64,000 bases of DNA, from NCBI RefSeq assembly GCF_003752415.1, contig NZ_RKHG01000001.1, positions 1,426,001 through 1,490,000 on the forward strand. Reading direction: 5' to 3'. This stretch comes from Luteococcus japonicus (GTDB lineage Bacteria; Actinomycetota; Actinomycetes; Propionibacteriales; Propionibacteriaceae). The notes under the pieces are model-generated. The model saw nothing but the letters and a program-made list of their open reading frames with translations, was not told where the DNA came from and did not search any database. Position 1 is the stretch's first letter. Each line of letters opens with the position of its first letter. The position numbers were made by a program, and so were the translations under genes. This document shows, piece by piece, positions 8,251 to 17,218 of this stretch.

Positions 8251-9371
8251 TCACGGAGCGAAACCCGGCACCGTGCGCCCCAGCCACTGGACGCCGCGCA
8301 CCATCCCAGGAACCCACAGGTTGAAGGAGTGGCCGCCGCGTTGGTTGACCTCCGCCGTGACCGCCATGGGTGCGTGCACCCGCCCGAGGAAGGCATTGGT
8401 CGTCGGCCATGAGGCCTTGTCGTCCTTCGCGGTCTGCACATACAGCGCGACGCGCGGACAAGCACGGCGTGCCACGTCAACCAGGTCGAGCCGACGCGCG
8501 AGGGCGTCGGCCTGGTCCGCGGGCGGCTTGGAGGTACCCCACCAGGGGCGGAAGTAGCCGCCCAGCACCACCCCGGCCGCGAAACGATCGGGGTGGGTCA
8601 TCGGCATCATCGCGGCGCACCAGCCGCCGGCGGAGTAACCCAGCCAGGCCCAGGCGGTGCGCTGCTGCATGACACGGAAGCGGGTACGCACCTGGTTGGG
8701 GACGTCCTGGGCCAGCCACTGCTCCATCTGGGTGGCGCCGTCGGGCCCCAGCACGCATTCGCTGTCGAGGCCGGGGTGATCGACGGGATGACGGCGATGA
8801 AGGGCTGCACCTCGTGCCGGGCCACCACCGGATCCGTGAGCTGCGCAAGGGACATCCGCCCCTGGAAGACGGGGAGACTGCCGGGCACCCCGTGGGCGGC
8901 GAGGAGCACGGGATAGGCACGGTGGGCATTGGCGGGGTCGAAGTAGCCGGCCGGGAGCAGGACGTCGACGGGCCACCGGCGCAAGCCGTCGGCGGTGGAG
9001 ACCTCCAGGTGCTGGAGGCACTGCCCGGGCTGGGGAAGCGCGGGAAGACGCCGGCCATCGGTGCGGACGAGTTGCTCCCGGCCAAAGGTCTTGTGAGGAT
9101 CACGAGCCCCGATGTGGGCCTCCGCGACGGGTTGGCGCCCCTGGACGAGGTCAGCCAGCGTCGGGTACCAGGCATTGGTGACGTTGAGGTAGAGGAAGAC
9201 CGAGCCCAGCAGCACCGCATTGCTGACCAGCAGGGCGAGCACTGCCTTGGCCACGTCGACCCAGCGGCGCCGGGCCCGCAGCGTCACCAAGACCGTCGCG
9301 GCGGCCACCGCCACCAGCCCCAACGCGATCGCCACCCATCGCACATTCGGGTCCAACAGGTTCCATCCCAT
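8251..9371 (-). pseudogene. Membrane-anchored esterase (PF00756-like), frameshifted
   Basis: Two frames together make one alpha/beta-hydrolase of about 370 residues. The first (from 9371) has two membrane segments (about residues 12-31 and 42-62) and the start of an esterase domain up to FIAVIPSITP. The second continues with GLDSECVLGPDGATQMEQWL, the nucleophile elbow GYSAGGWCAA and the late His of HSFNLW. The switch falls at about 8773, in a run of four G on the plus strand. A fifth G would restore ITPGLDS. The family includes Esterase D and mycolyltransferase-like folds. It is either a real frameshift or a homopolymer sequencing error. Confidence 0.8.
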
Positions 9372-9549
9372 GCCACCGCCCCCTCAATGGCCGCCGGATG
9401 GGCCGAAGCCAGTATGGATTGGCAAGGGGGCAAATTGGGCTCGACGACGAAAGCATGCGCGACTGTCGTCGGTGATCCGTGGACCGCGGTGGTACTGGGC
9501 GGGAGCCAGCGCCCGGCCCCGGGTCACCCGGGGCCGAGGCGGGGGCTGT

Positions 9550-10338
9550 TCAGTCGAAGAGGTTGTCGTCGACGCCAATGGTGTCGAAGACGGGGACGCC
9601 CAGCTCCACGCCACGTTCCTCGGCGACGACGTCGGAGTGCCCGCCGCAGCCGTGGTCCACGGCGACGACATTCGCATCGAAGGGCGAGAACTCGTTGGTG
9701 CAGGCTCCGAAGATGCTGCCGAGCCCGCCCTGCAGGCGCACGAAGTAGCCGCAGGTCACGCAGGGTGCCGGGGCCAGCTTGCTGGACTGGTTCTCCGCAC
9801 CGGAGTCGCCGGCGCTCCACCTTTCCGCGGCGACGGCTCGTCCGTGCTGCGACAGGACGCGCTCACGCCCCAGCCCGAGTTCGTTGACCACCGCACGGGT
9901 GGCGGACCACTCGGCCGGGTCGGCGTCGGCGGCGAACTCGCCACCGGTGAAGCCGGGCTCCAGGCGCGGGTCATTGTCCGGCGTGGGCAGCAGCGTCCCC
10001 GGGGCCACGTCCCCGGCCTGGATGCGGTCGCTCCACGGTACCCATGCGGGCGCCAGCAGGGCATCCTCACCGGGCAGCAGCACGATCTCGTTGATCGTGG
10101 CCACCCGGGCGCGCGAGGCACGCACCATGGTGACCGCCCAGCGCCAGCCGCTGTAGGCCGGATGCGGGCACGCGAACAGGTGGGTGACGATGCGCTCGTC
10201 CTCGGCCACGGCGCCGAGGTGCTCACCGACGCCGAAGTCCTTCGCGTGCTCGACGGCCGCCTCGCGGGCCTGCTCGACGGCCGCCGCGGTGACGGCGTCC
10301 AGCTTGGGCGCCCTCGACGTCTTCGCGACCGTCATCAC
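9550..10338 (-). CDS. DUF3027 protein
   Basis: A 262-residue protein of the actinobacterial DUF3027 family, function unknown. Conserved stretches include HLFACPHPAYSGWRWAVT, INEIVLLPGEDALLAPAWVPW, and a Cys pair in PCVTCGYFVRLQGGLG followed by a His/Cys-containing VVAVDHGCGGHSD. The Cys/His arrangement could bind a metal (inference). The GTG at 10338 overlaps the stop of the cold-shock gene as GTGA; an ATG follows as the next codon. It is translationally coupled to the cold-shock protein, a pairing common in the phylum. Confidence 0.85.
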   Translation of the reverse strand: MMTVAKTSRAPKLDAVTAAAVEQAREAAVEHAKDFGVGEHLGAVAEDERIVTHLFACPHPAYSGWRWAVTMVRASRARVATINEIVLLPGEDALLAPAWVPWSDRIQAGDVAPGTLLPTPDNDPRLEPGFTGGEFAADADPAEWSATRAVVNELGLGRERVLSQHGRAVAAERWSAGDSGAENQSSKLAPAPCVTCGYFVRLQGGLGSIFGACTNEFSPFDANVVAVDHGCGGHSDVVAEERGVELGVPVFDTIGVDDNLFD

Positions 10339-10718
10339 AGCTCCAGCTCGTCGGCAACCTTGCGCAGCATCATCGCGATCTGCTTGGAGCTCTTCGGGTC
10401 GGGGTGCCGGCCATGGCGGTAGCCGTTGCCGATCCCGTCGAGCAGCTTGATCAGGTCCTCGGTGATGACCGCCATTTGTTCGGGCTTCTTGCGGCTGGCC
10501 TTGGACAGCGACGGCGGGGGCTCCAGCAGACGCACACTGAGCGCCTGCTCACCACGGCGGCCCTCGATGATGCCGAATTCCACCTTCTGGCCCGGCTTCA
10601 ACGAGGTGACCCCTTCGGGGAGCACGTTGGCGCGCACGTAGACATCGCCCCCGTCCTCCTTGGACAGGAAGCCAAAACCCTTCTCTGCGTCGTAGAAACG
10701 CACCTTGCCGATGGGCAC
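10335..10718 (-). CDS. Cold-shock-domain protein with C-terminal extension
   Basis: A 127-residue nucleic-acid-binding protein. The CSD occupies residues 1-65, starts GKVRFYDAEKGFGFL and contains both RNP motifs (KGFGFL at 13-18 and DVYVRA at 25-30). The extra 60 residues, rich in Lys/Arg, resemble the long CspA-like proteins that precede DUF3027 in actinobacteria. The GTG start at 10718 has GAGG five bases upstream. A role as RNA chaperone is likely. A copy of the 19-bp repeat/palindrome element lies in the divergent upstream region at 10829-10890. Confidence 0.88.
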   Translation of the reverse strand: MPIGKVRFYDAEKGFGFLSKEDGGDVYVRANVLPEGVTSLKPGQKVEFGIIEGRRGEQALSVRLLEPPPSLSKASRKKPEQMAVITEDLIKLLDGIGNGYRHGRHPDPKSSKQIAMMLRKVADELEL

Positions 10719-10828
10719 TTCATCCTCGCTTGGTCGTCTTCACCCGCGCCGGGAGGCACAGGTCATCACAGGATATCTGTCCGGAGCAAGACAGACCACC
10801 GCATTGCTCGGCCGCGTGCGGGTTCTCA

Positions 10829-10890
10829 CCGCTCGGGTTCCCGCAAGCCGCTCGGGTTGCAACACGAGCGGAAATCCGAAACCCACTCGA
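10829..10890. repeat. 19-bp unit/palindrome repeat element, copy C (one unit)
   Basis: One 19-base unit, CCGCTCGGGTTCCCGCAAG (10829-10847), is followed by the palindrome CCGCTCGGGTTGCAACACGAGCGG split over 10848-10871 and an inverted half-unit GAAACCCACTCG. It shares the CCGCTCGGGTT core and the GGGTTGCAAC centre with copies at 44.9, 46.1 and 57.7 kb. It lies in the divergent gap between the cold-shock gene and a membrane-protein gene. Confidence 0.8.
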
Positions 10891-10918
10891 CATCGCGCGG
10901 CCGCCTAGACTGGAGGGC

Positions 10919-11911
10919 ATGGCTGACTGGACCGACGGCGCCGAGTACGCACCCGTGGAGCGACCCGCGGGCTTTGCGACGCCCAGGGCCGGCGCGCTGC
11001 AGGTCATCGAGGCGGAGCCCAGCCCCGCCGATGGCCAGCCACTGGAGGCCCCCGGCGGCTACCGCCAGCCCGACACGACGCCGCTGGAGGCGCTCGATCC
11101 CCGTGATGCCCTGCCCCGCCGGGACCCCCGGGAGGCCTTCTCCACGCACGGCAGCGCAGATTCAGCGTGGGGTGCGGCGCACGCCTCCACCGGATGGGTC
11201 CCGACGATGCCCTTGGGCGATCCCGTCCACGAAGCAGCAGCCGTCGCCGACTTCCCGCCGCCGCAGGGCGCACCGGTGGGTGCGGCCCCGATGGGTGCAA
11301 ACCCCATGCCCGGCGCCACTGGCGGCCCACAACCAGCACCCGCCGTGGTGGAGATCCCGCTCCAGGGGCACTTCCCGCCCCCGACGGTCGCACCGGCACC
11401 CCTGCCCCCGCCTGCCACGGCCGTCCGGCAGGAACCCACTGCCTGGCCACAGCCCCAGCAACAGGCCCCGGCCAGCACGCCCCAACAGTTCAACCCCTTC
11501 GCTCCCGCCCCGCGCAACGGCCAGCAGCCGACGCAGTGGCCCGTGCCGTCGGGCAACCAGCCCGCCCGGCGGGACACCCCGACGAAGCTGACGGCCACCG
11601 CGGTGGTCTCCGAGACCGGCCCGCTGGTCCTGGCGGTGCTGACCCTCGGTGCCCTGATCCCGGGCTTCGGAGCCATCACGCTGGTGATCGCCTCCATCCT
11701 GTCCCGGCGGCAGAACCCCGGCAATGTCATGCTGCGTGCCCTGTACAACGTGGCCATCTGGGCGGTCCTGCTGTCCTGGCTGGCCAGCGCCATCCTGACG
11801 CCCGAGACCAGTTCCTGGCCAGGCAACCTGGGCCGTTGGCTGTGCGCGGTGATGATCCCTGCCAGCCTGACCGCGGTCTACGACGAGCTCCGCAAGCGGA
11901 TCGGCCGGTGA
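10919..11911 (+). CDS. Proline-rich membrane protein of unknown function
   Basis: 330 residues. Residues 1-220 are disordered and rich in Pro, Ala and Gln, with no clear repeats. The C-terminal third has two or three hydrophobic segments (starting TGPLVLAVLTLGALIPGFGAITLVIASIL, broken here only for description) and ends in the basic tail YDELRKRIGR. The ATG at 10919 has GGAGG four bases upstream, and a TAGACT hexamer lies just before it. The stop overlaps the GTG of the helicase-associated gene, so the two are co-translated. Small membrane proteins with a Pro-rich cytosolic tail are common in actinobacteria; no function can be assigned. Confidence 0.75.
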   Translation: MADWTDGAEYAPVERPAGFATPRAGALQVIEAEPSPADGQPLEAPGGYRQPDTTPLEALDPRDALPRRDPREAFSTHGSADSAWGAAHASTGWVPTMPLGDPVHEAAAVADFPPPQGAPVGAAPMGANPMPGATGGPQPAPAVVEIPLQGHFPPPTVAPAPLPPPATAVRQEPTAWPQPQQQAPASTPQQFNPFAPAPRNGQQPTQWPVPSGNQPARRDTPTKLTATAVVSETGPLVLAVLTLGALIPGFGAITLVIASILSRRQNPGNVMLRALYNVAIWAVLLSWLASAILTPETSSWPGNLGRWLCAVMIPASLTAVYDELRKRIGR

Positions 11912-14025
11912 ACGCGCCGCGCTCCATGGCCGACGTCGTCCGCGGCATGTCCCCCGACGAGCTGACCCGTCTGGTGGACCTGCGCCCGGACCTGGCCCTC
12001 CCCCGCCCGCAGGACCTCGCCGAACTGGTGGAGCGCGCCCTGGGAGCAACCTCGACGCAGCTGGCCCTGGAGGGGCTCGACGCCTGGCAGCGCCGGGTGG
12101 CACTCGCCCTGGCCGCCAGCCCCGACGCCATCTCCACCCGCCACCTGGCCGCGCTGATGGGGGCGGAACGCTCCGCCGTCGCGCAGACCATCCATGCCTT
12201 GCAACGGCGGGCCCTGCTGTGGGGCAACGAACGCGGCTGGCACATCACCCACGCCGTGCGGGCCGCCTTCGGAAGCTACCCGGCTGGATTGCCTGGCCAG
12301 TCCGTGATGCCCCTGCCGGACCACCAGATCGACGAGGCCCTGGCCGCCGTCGGGGAGCCCGGACGCGCCGTGCTGGAGCGGCTGCTCTGGGAGAACCCGA
12401 CGGGCAGGGTTACCCAGGCAGATCGTCGCGGTTCGGCCACCTCCACGCGCCCCGTGGACCAGTTGCTGCACCACCGTCTGGTGCGGCCCCTGGACTCCGA
12501 GACCGTCATCCTGCCCCGCGAAGTGGCCCTGCGACTACGCGGCGGACGCCTCTTCCCCGACGAGGTCTCCCCCGTCGTCCCGCCGTGGCCCGCCGGCAGC
12601 GACAGCCGGGTGGCGGACCGCGCCGGACTGGGCAGCGCCTTCGAGCTGGTGTCCACGGTGGAGGTCCTCATCGAGGAGGTCGGCCGTCGCCAGCCCCGCC
12701 CGCTGGCCACCGGTGCGCTGCCCAAGAAGGAGCTCACCGCCCTCGCCCGGGAGGGCGGCGGACCGCAGCGGACGCTGTTGGCCCTGCTGGTGGCCGAACG
12801 CGCCGGTCTGATCACCTCGACGGCGAGCGCCTGGCTGCCCAGCGAGGGCTACGACGAATGGCTTGCCCTTGACGGCTGGGGACGGTGGATCGTGCTGCGC
12901 GACGCGTGGCTGGCGCTGGACGCCTTCGCGGACGTCCAGGCACCGGCCCTGGCACCGGGCAACACCGTCGCCTGGGCCGGGGCGCTGCGGCGGCTGGCCA
13001 TTGAGCAGTTGCGGGCCGCCCCAGAGGGTGCACCCGTCGAGGCGCCGGTACTGGCCTCCCGGCTCGCCTGGTTGAAACCCGCATGGGCCCGGCTGGACCT
13101 GGAGCTGCTCGCAGGTCAGGTGGTGACCGAGGCCAGTTGGTTCGGTCTGGTGGCGCTCGGGCGGCGCACCGGGCTGGTCGATGCCGTCGAGGACCCGGGC
13201 TTCCCGCAACCAGCCGACGAGTTCATGGTCCAGTCGGACCTCACGGCGGTCACGCCGGCGCCACTGCGCGCCGAGGTGATGCGCACCATGGCGCTCGTTG
13301 CGGACCGCGAGTCCAGCGGCGGCGCCGGTGTCTACCGCTTCACCGCGGACAGCATCCGCCGCGCGCTCGATGCCGGTTTGGGCGCCGACGAGGTCCGCGG
13401 CTGGATCCGTGAGCACTCCCTCACGCCGGTTCCACAGGCGCTGGACTACCTGGTCGACGATGTCGCCCGGCGCCACGGCCTGGTGCAGGTGGCGGCGGTG
13501 GCCAGCGTCGTGACCGTCGATGACCCGGTGACCGTCGATGCCATCCTTGGTCGCCCCGGCGCCACCGAGCTGGGCCTGCGGCGTCTGGCGCCCACGGTGC
13601 TGGCCGCCGCAGCAGAGCCGGCGGACGTGGTGATCTTCCTGCGGGAACTGGGCCTGGCACCGGTGGCCCAGGACGCCTCGGGGGCCCGCTTCACCACGCC
13701 TGCATCCCGGCGCGCCAAGGCCCACGTCCCACCTGCCCCCATCGGTGGCCAGCGGGTGGACGCGCACGCGGTGGTGTCGGAGCTGCTGGTCCGCGACGAG
13801 GGCCGTCGGCACGCGGCCGAATCCGGAAACCTGCTCAAGGCCTTGGAGGATTCCATCGGCAAGCCCGGTTGGTGGCACCTTGACCACGTCGCCGACGACG
13901 GGACCCGCCGCACGGCCGAGGTTCGGGTGCTGGCGCTGACCGCAGGCCAGGCCCGCCTGATGAAGAAGGCAGAAGGCCCGTTCACCCTGCCGGTGAGCCG
14001 AATGATCGCGCTGCGCAAAGGTTGA
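11908..14025 (+). CDS. Helicase-associated (XPB/Ssl2-like domain) protein
   Basis: 705 residues starting at a GTG that overlaps the previous stop by four bases. The C-terminal half reads as the helicase-associated domain often annotated XPB/Ssl2-like (PF13625), with DEFMVQSDLTAVTPAPLRAEV and VYRFTADSIRRALDAG as the best segments. The N-terminal half has winged-helix-like pieces (RHLAALMGAERSAVAQTIHALQRR). There is no Walker A or DEAD/H motif, so it is not itself a helicase. Homologues in actinobacteria are often encoded near a XPB-type helicase and a cold-shock/DUF3027 pair, as partly seen here. A DNA-repair or transcription-coupled role is possible but unproven. Confidence 0.8.
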   Translation: MNAPRSMADVVRGMSPDELTRLVDLRPDLALPRPQDLAELVERALGATSTQLALEGLDAWQRRVALALAASPDAISTRHLAALMGAERSAVAQTIHALQRRALLWGNERGWHITHAVRAAFGSYPAGLPGQSVMPLPDHQIDEALAAVGEPGRAVLERLLWENPTGRVTQADRRGSATSTRPVDQLLHHRLVRPLDSETVILPREVALRLRGGRLFPDEVSPVVPPWPAGSDSRVADRAGLGSAFELVSTVEVLIEEVGRRQPRPLATGALPKKELTALAREGGGPQRTLLALLVAERAGLITSTASAWLPSEGYDEWLALDGWGRWIVLRDAWLALDAFADVQAPALAPGNTVAWAGALRRLAIEQLRAAPEGAPVEAPVLASRLAWLKPAWARLDLELLAGQVVTEASWFGLVALGRRTGLVDAVEDPGFPQPADEFMVQSDLTAVTPAPLRAEVMRTMALVADRESSGGAGVYRFTADSIRRALDAGLGADEVRGWIREHSLTPVPQALDYLVDDVARRHGLVQVAAVASVVTVDDPVTVDAILGRPGATELGLRRLAPTVLAAAAEPADVVIFLRELGLAPVAQDASGARFTTPASRRAKAHVPPAPIGGQRVDAHAVVSELLVRDEGRRHAAESGNLLKALEDSIGKPGWWHLDHVADDGTRRTAEVRVLALTAGQARLMKKAEGPFTLPVSRMIALRKG

Positions 14026-14069
14026 GGCTGGCTGCACGCCAACCGCCCGTGCAGCACCACAGGCAGCAG

Positions 14070-14180
14070 CGGGCCGCATGGTCGTCCCGAACAGCGTCAA
14101 ACGCGACCGAGCGCGACAATGTGCGACGAAGGAGCACTTGCGCGAGGGAGGCGAGCTGTCGGGACGAGCCATGCGGCCCG
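14070..14180. repeat. Inverted-repeat element between convergent genes
   Basis: Two 25-base arms, 14070-14094 (starts CGGGCCGCATGGTCGTCCCG) and 14156-14180 (ends ACGAGCCATGCGGCCCG), are complementary apart from one inserted base in each. They enclose 61 bases containing GTGCGACGAAGGAGCA and GCGAGGGAGGCGAG. No frame is present. It lies between the convergent helicase-associated and prs genes and may double as a terminator, but it looks like a small non-coding element. Confidence 0.7.
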
Positions 14181-14196
14181 TTACGGTGGCCGAGGC

Positions 14197-15177
14197 CTAG
14201 GAATTCCCACCAAAGAGGCTGGTGACGGAGCCATCCTCGAAGACCTCGTGGATGGCCTTGGCGATCAGCGGCGCGATCGACAGCACGGTCAGCTTGTCCA
14301 GGTCCTTGCAGGACTCGGGAAGCGGCAGCGTGTTGGTGACGATGACCTCGCTGAAGGCGCTTCCGGCCAGACGTTCCCGGGCGGGGCCGCTGAGCACCGG
14401 GTGGGTGGTGGCGGCGATGACCTGCTTGGCGCCTCGCTCCATCAGGGCGTCGGCCGCCTGGCAGATGGTGCCAGCGGTGTCGATCATGTCGTCGACGAGC
14501 AGGCAGACCTTGCCCTCCACGTCGCCCACGACCTCGTGCACCTTCACCTGGTTGGCGACGTCGACGTCGTGGCGCTTGTGGATGATGGCCAGGGGGCAGC
14601 CGAGTCGATCGGTCCACATGTCGGCCAGGCGTACACGTCCGGCGTCGGGCGAGACGACGACCATCTCCGAGGTCTCGTACTTGTCGATGACGTACTCGGC
14701 CAACGCGGGCAGTGCCCACAGGTGGTCGACGGGACCGTCGAAGAAGCCCTGGATCTGGGCGGCGTGCAGGTCCACGCTCATCACGCGGTCCGCACCGGCG
14801 GCCTTGTACAGGTCAGCCATCAGGCGGGCGCTGATGGGTTCACGGCCCAGGTGCTTCTTGTCCTGGCGCGCATAGGGGTAGAAGGGGGCGACGACGGTGA
14901 TCCGCTTGGCCGAGGCACGCTTGAGCGCGTCGACCATGATCAGCTGTTCCATCATCCACTGGTTGACCGGGGCGCAGTGGCTCTGGATCACGAAGGCGTC
15001 CGCGCCACGTACCGACTCCTCGAAGCGCACATAGGTCTCCGAATTGGCGTAGTCGATGGCACGCGTGGGCACCAGGTCGACGCCCATCAGTTCGGCGATC
15101 TCCTGCGCCAGCTCGGGATGCGCACGCCCCGAGAAGAGCATGAGGTGCTTGTCATTGGGGCGCTTGACACCGCTCAC
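14197..15177 (-). CDS. prs: Ribose-phosphate diphosphokinase (PRPP synthetase)
   Basis: Makes PRPP from ribose 5-phosphate and ATP for purine, pyrimidine, His, Trp and NAD synthesis; cytosolic. 326 residues, the usual length. Signatures: MLFSGRAHPELAQEIA at the start, the flexible-loop PYARQDKKH, the ribose-phosphate region MSVDLHAAQIQGFFDGPVDH, and the PRPP loop VCLLVDDMIDTAGTI. The GTG at 15177 overlaps the glmU stop as GTGA, so the two genes are translated together. This glmU-prs order is common in Gram-positive bacteria. Confidence 0.97.
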   Translation of the reverse strand: MSGVKRPNDKHLMLFSGRAHPELAQEIAELMGVDLVPTRAIDYANSETYVRFEESVRGADAFVIQSHCAPVNQWMMEQLIMVDALKRASAKRITVVAPFYPYARQDKKHLGREPISARLMADLYKAAGADRVMSVDLHAAQIQGFFDGPVDHLWALPALAEYVIDKYETSEMVVVSPDAGRVRLADMWTDRLGCPLAIIHKRHDVDVANQVKVHEVVGDVEGKVCLLVDDMIDTAGTICQAADALMERGAKQVIAATTHPVLSGPARERLAGSAFSEVIVTNTLPLPESCKDLDKLTVLSIAPLIAKAIHEVFEDGSVTSLFGGNS

Positions 15178-16676
15178 TTGTAATCCTCCGGCTTGCGATT
15201 TGCCATCTTCTCCCGGGACGCGGCCACGTCCGGGTGGATTTCGGGGTTTGCCTGGGCTGCGGACGCGGCGGCCTTGGAGGCGGGGCGCTTGCTGGCCACC
15301 CAGCCTTCCTTGACGGCCTGGCGGCCACGGGCGACGGCCATGGCGCCGGCGGGAACGTCCTCGACGAGGGCCGATCCGGCGGCCACGAAGGCCCCATCGG
15401 CAATGTCGACGGGCGCCACCAGCACCGAGTTGGAACCGATGAAGACGTTGTCACCCAGGTGGGTGACCGACTTGTTGGTTCCGTCGTAGTTGGCGAAGAT
15501 CGTGCCGGCGCCGACGTTGACGCCCTCACCGATCCGCGCGTCGCCGCAGTAGGTCAGGTGCGGAACCTTCGAGCCGTCGCCGATCTGGGCGTTCTTGGTC
15601 TCGACGAAGGCGCCGATCTTGCCCTTGGCACCCAGCTCGGTGCCGGGGCGCAGGAAGCTGAACGGGCCGACGGTGGCCCCGGCGCCGATCACGCTCAGCG
15701 AGCCGTGGCTGCGAATGACGGTGGCGTCCTCCCCCACCTCTACGTCGGTCAGGGTGGTGTCGGGGCCGATCACAGCACCGGTGGCGATGCTGGTGGCGCC
15801 CTCGAGGTGGGTGCCGGACAGGATGGTCACGTCCTGCGCGATGTCGACGCCCTGCTCGATCCAGGTGGTCCTCGGGTCCTGGACGGTGACGCCGTTGCGC
15901 ATCCACTTCTCGACGATGCGGCGGTTCATCTCCTCGTTCATCCGGGCCAGCTGGACGCGGTCGTTGACGCCCTCGGTCTGCCACAGGTCGTCGATCATGT
16001 GGGCACCGACGCGCTCATTGTTGCCGCGCGCGGTGGAGATGACGTCGGTCAGGTACAGCTCTCCCTGCGCATTGTCGGTCTTGAGGTGCTTGAGGCCCTC
16101 GTAGAGGGTCTCGGCATTGAAGATGTAGATGCCGGAGTTGATCTCGGTGACCGCGGCCTCGGCCTCGGTGGCGTCCTTCTGCTCGACGATCTTGGCGATC
16201 TGGTCACCCTCGCGGATGATCCGGCCGTAGCCGAAGGGCTCGGGTACCTCGGCGGTCAGCACGGTGATGTGGTTGTCCTTGGTGCGGTGCTCGGTCACCA
16301 GCTCGACCAGCGTCTGACCGGTCAGCATCGGCACGTCGCCGTAGGTGACCAGGATCTCGCCGCGCAGCTCGCCCAGACCCTGCAGGCCGCACTGGACGGC
16401 ATGGCCGGTGCCCTTCTGCTCCTCCTGGACCGCGGTGGTGACATTGGGGGCAATCTCCGACAGGTGCTGCAGCACCTGCTCCCGCTTGTGGCCGACGACC
16501 ACGACGAGGTGCTCCGGCTCCACCTCTTCGGCGGCATTGACCGCGTAGCTGAGCATGGAGTGTCCGGCCACCTGGTGCAGCAGCTTCGAGGTGTTGGACT
16601 TCATGCGCGTCCCGCCACCTGCGGCGAGTACGACGACGGCCGCCACCTGGCGGGCTTCGGGCTGCTGACTGCTCAC
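15174..16676 (-). CDS. glmU: Bifunctional N-acetylglucosamine-1-phosphate uridyltransferase / glucosamine-1-phosphate acetyltransferase
   Basis: Makes UDP-GlcNAc, the precursor of peptidoglycan and of mycothiol. 500 residues from the GTG at 16676, chosen because AAGGAG lies about five bases upstream. The N-terminal pyrophosphorylase has LAAGGGTRMKS at 17-27 and a LVTYGDVPM loop. The C-terminal half is a left-handed beta-helix of hexapeptide repeats (for example IGDGSKVPHLTYCGDARIGEG). A tail of about 40 Ala/Lys-rich residues follows the acetyltransferase domain, as in other actinobacterial GlmU. Confidence 0.96.
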   Translation of the reverse strand: MSSQQPEARQVAAVVVLAAGGGTRMKSNTSKLLHQVAGHSMLSYAVNAAEEVEPEHLVVVVGHKREQVLQHLSEIAPNVTTAVQEEQKGTGHAVQCGLQGLGELRGEILVTYGDVPMLTGQTLVELVTEHRTKDNHITVLTAEVPEPFGYGRIIREGDQIAKIVEQKDATEAEAAVTEINSGIYIFNAETLYEGLKHLKTDNAQGELYLTDVISTARGNNERVGAHMIDDLWQTEGVNDRVQLARMNEEMNRRIVEKWMRNGVTVQDPRTTWIEQGVDIAQDVTILSGTHLEGATSIATGAVIGPDTTLTDVEVGEDATVIRSHGSLSVIGAGATVGPFSFLRPGTELGAKGKIGAFVETKNAQIGDGSKVPHLTYCGDARIGEGVNVGAGTIFANYDGTNKSVTHLGDNVFIGSNSVLVAPVDIADGAFVAAGSALVEDVPAGAMAVARGRQAVKEGWVASKRPASKAAASAAQANPEIHPDVAASREKMANRKPEDYK

Positions 16677-16920
16677 GTGGCTCCTTCGGGTCCGGCAGCT
16701 TCCTGCCACAGACAGGGAGTGACTGCCTCATCAGTGCTCCTGTGGCACTCTACCGCGTCGGGGCCGGTGGACCCGGAGGTCATGGCGCAGCCAGTCTGGG
16801 CCAGGACGACGGCGTCGTGAAGAGGATGACGCCCATCTGGACGCAAGGTGTCAGTCTCCGGCCGTTGATCGACCGCGCGTCTGCCCTCTGCTGACGGCAA
16901 TCCGCGCACGTCATGACATG

Positions 16921-17002
16921 TGGCTCCCCGGAGTGGAGTCGAACCACTGTCGCTAATCCTGATTCAAAGTCAGGCGGGCCCTGCCGGCAGACCAACCGGG
17001 GA
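16921..17002 (-). tRNA. tRNA-Gln (anticodon TTG)
   Basis: The reverse complement folds into a cloverleaf. The 7-bp acceptor stem pairs TCCCCGG with CCGGGGA. The anticodon arm is CCTGA-CTTTGAA-TCAGG, giving anticodon TTG. The T-arm is AGTGG-TTCGACT-CCACT, and the 3' end is an encoded GCCA. The flanks hold no gene: 244 bases to glmU and 216 bases to the TetR gene. Confidence 0.93.
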
Positions 17003-17218
17003 ACGCTCGTGGCGCGCACGAGCTCCCAGTACTCTACGGCACCGGCACCCACGTCGCCCATTCCGTCGCGCCGCGGCTCCCTCTGCGGACCGCGGACCTC
17101 TCCCACATGGTGCACCCGGCGCCACCCCTGCACCTGGCGACGGGCCCCCAAGGCGCAAGGAGCAGGCCCCGGCGCGACGAGCAGGAACCGTCGAGGACCG
17201 ATATGGGATCATGTAGCC

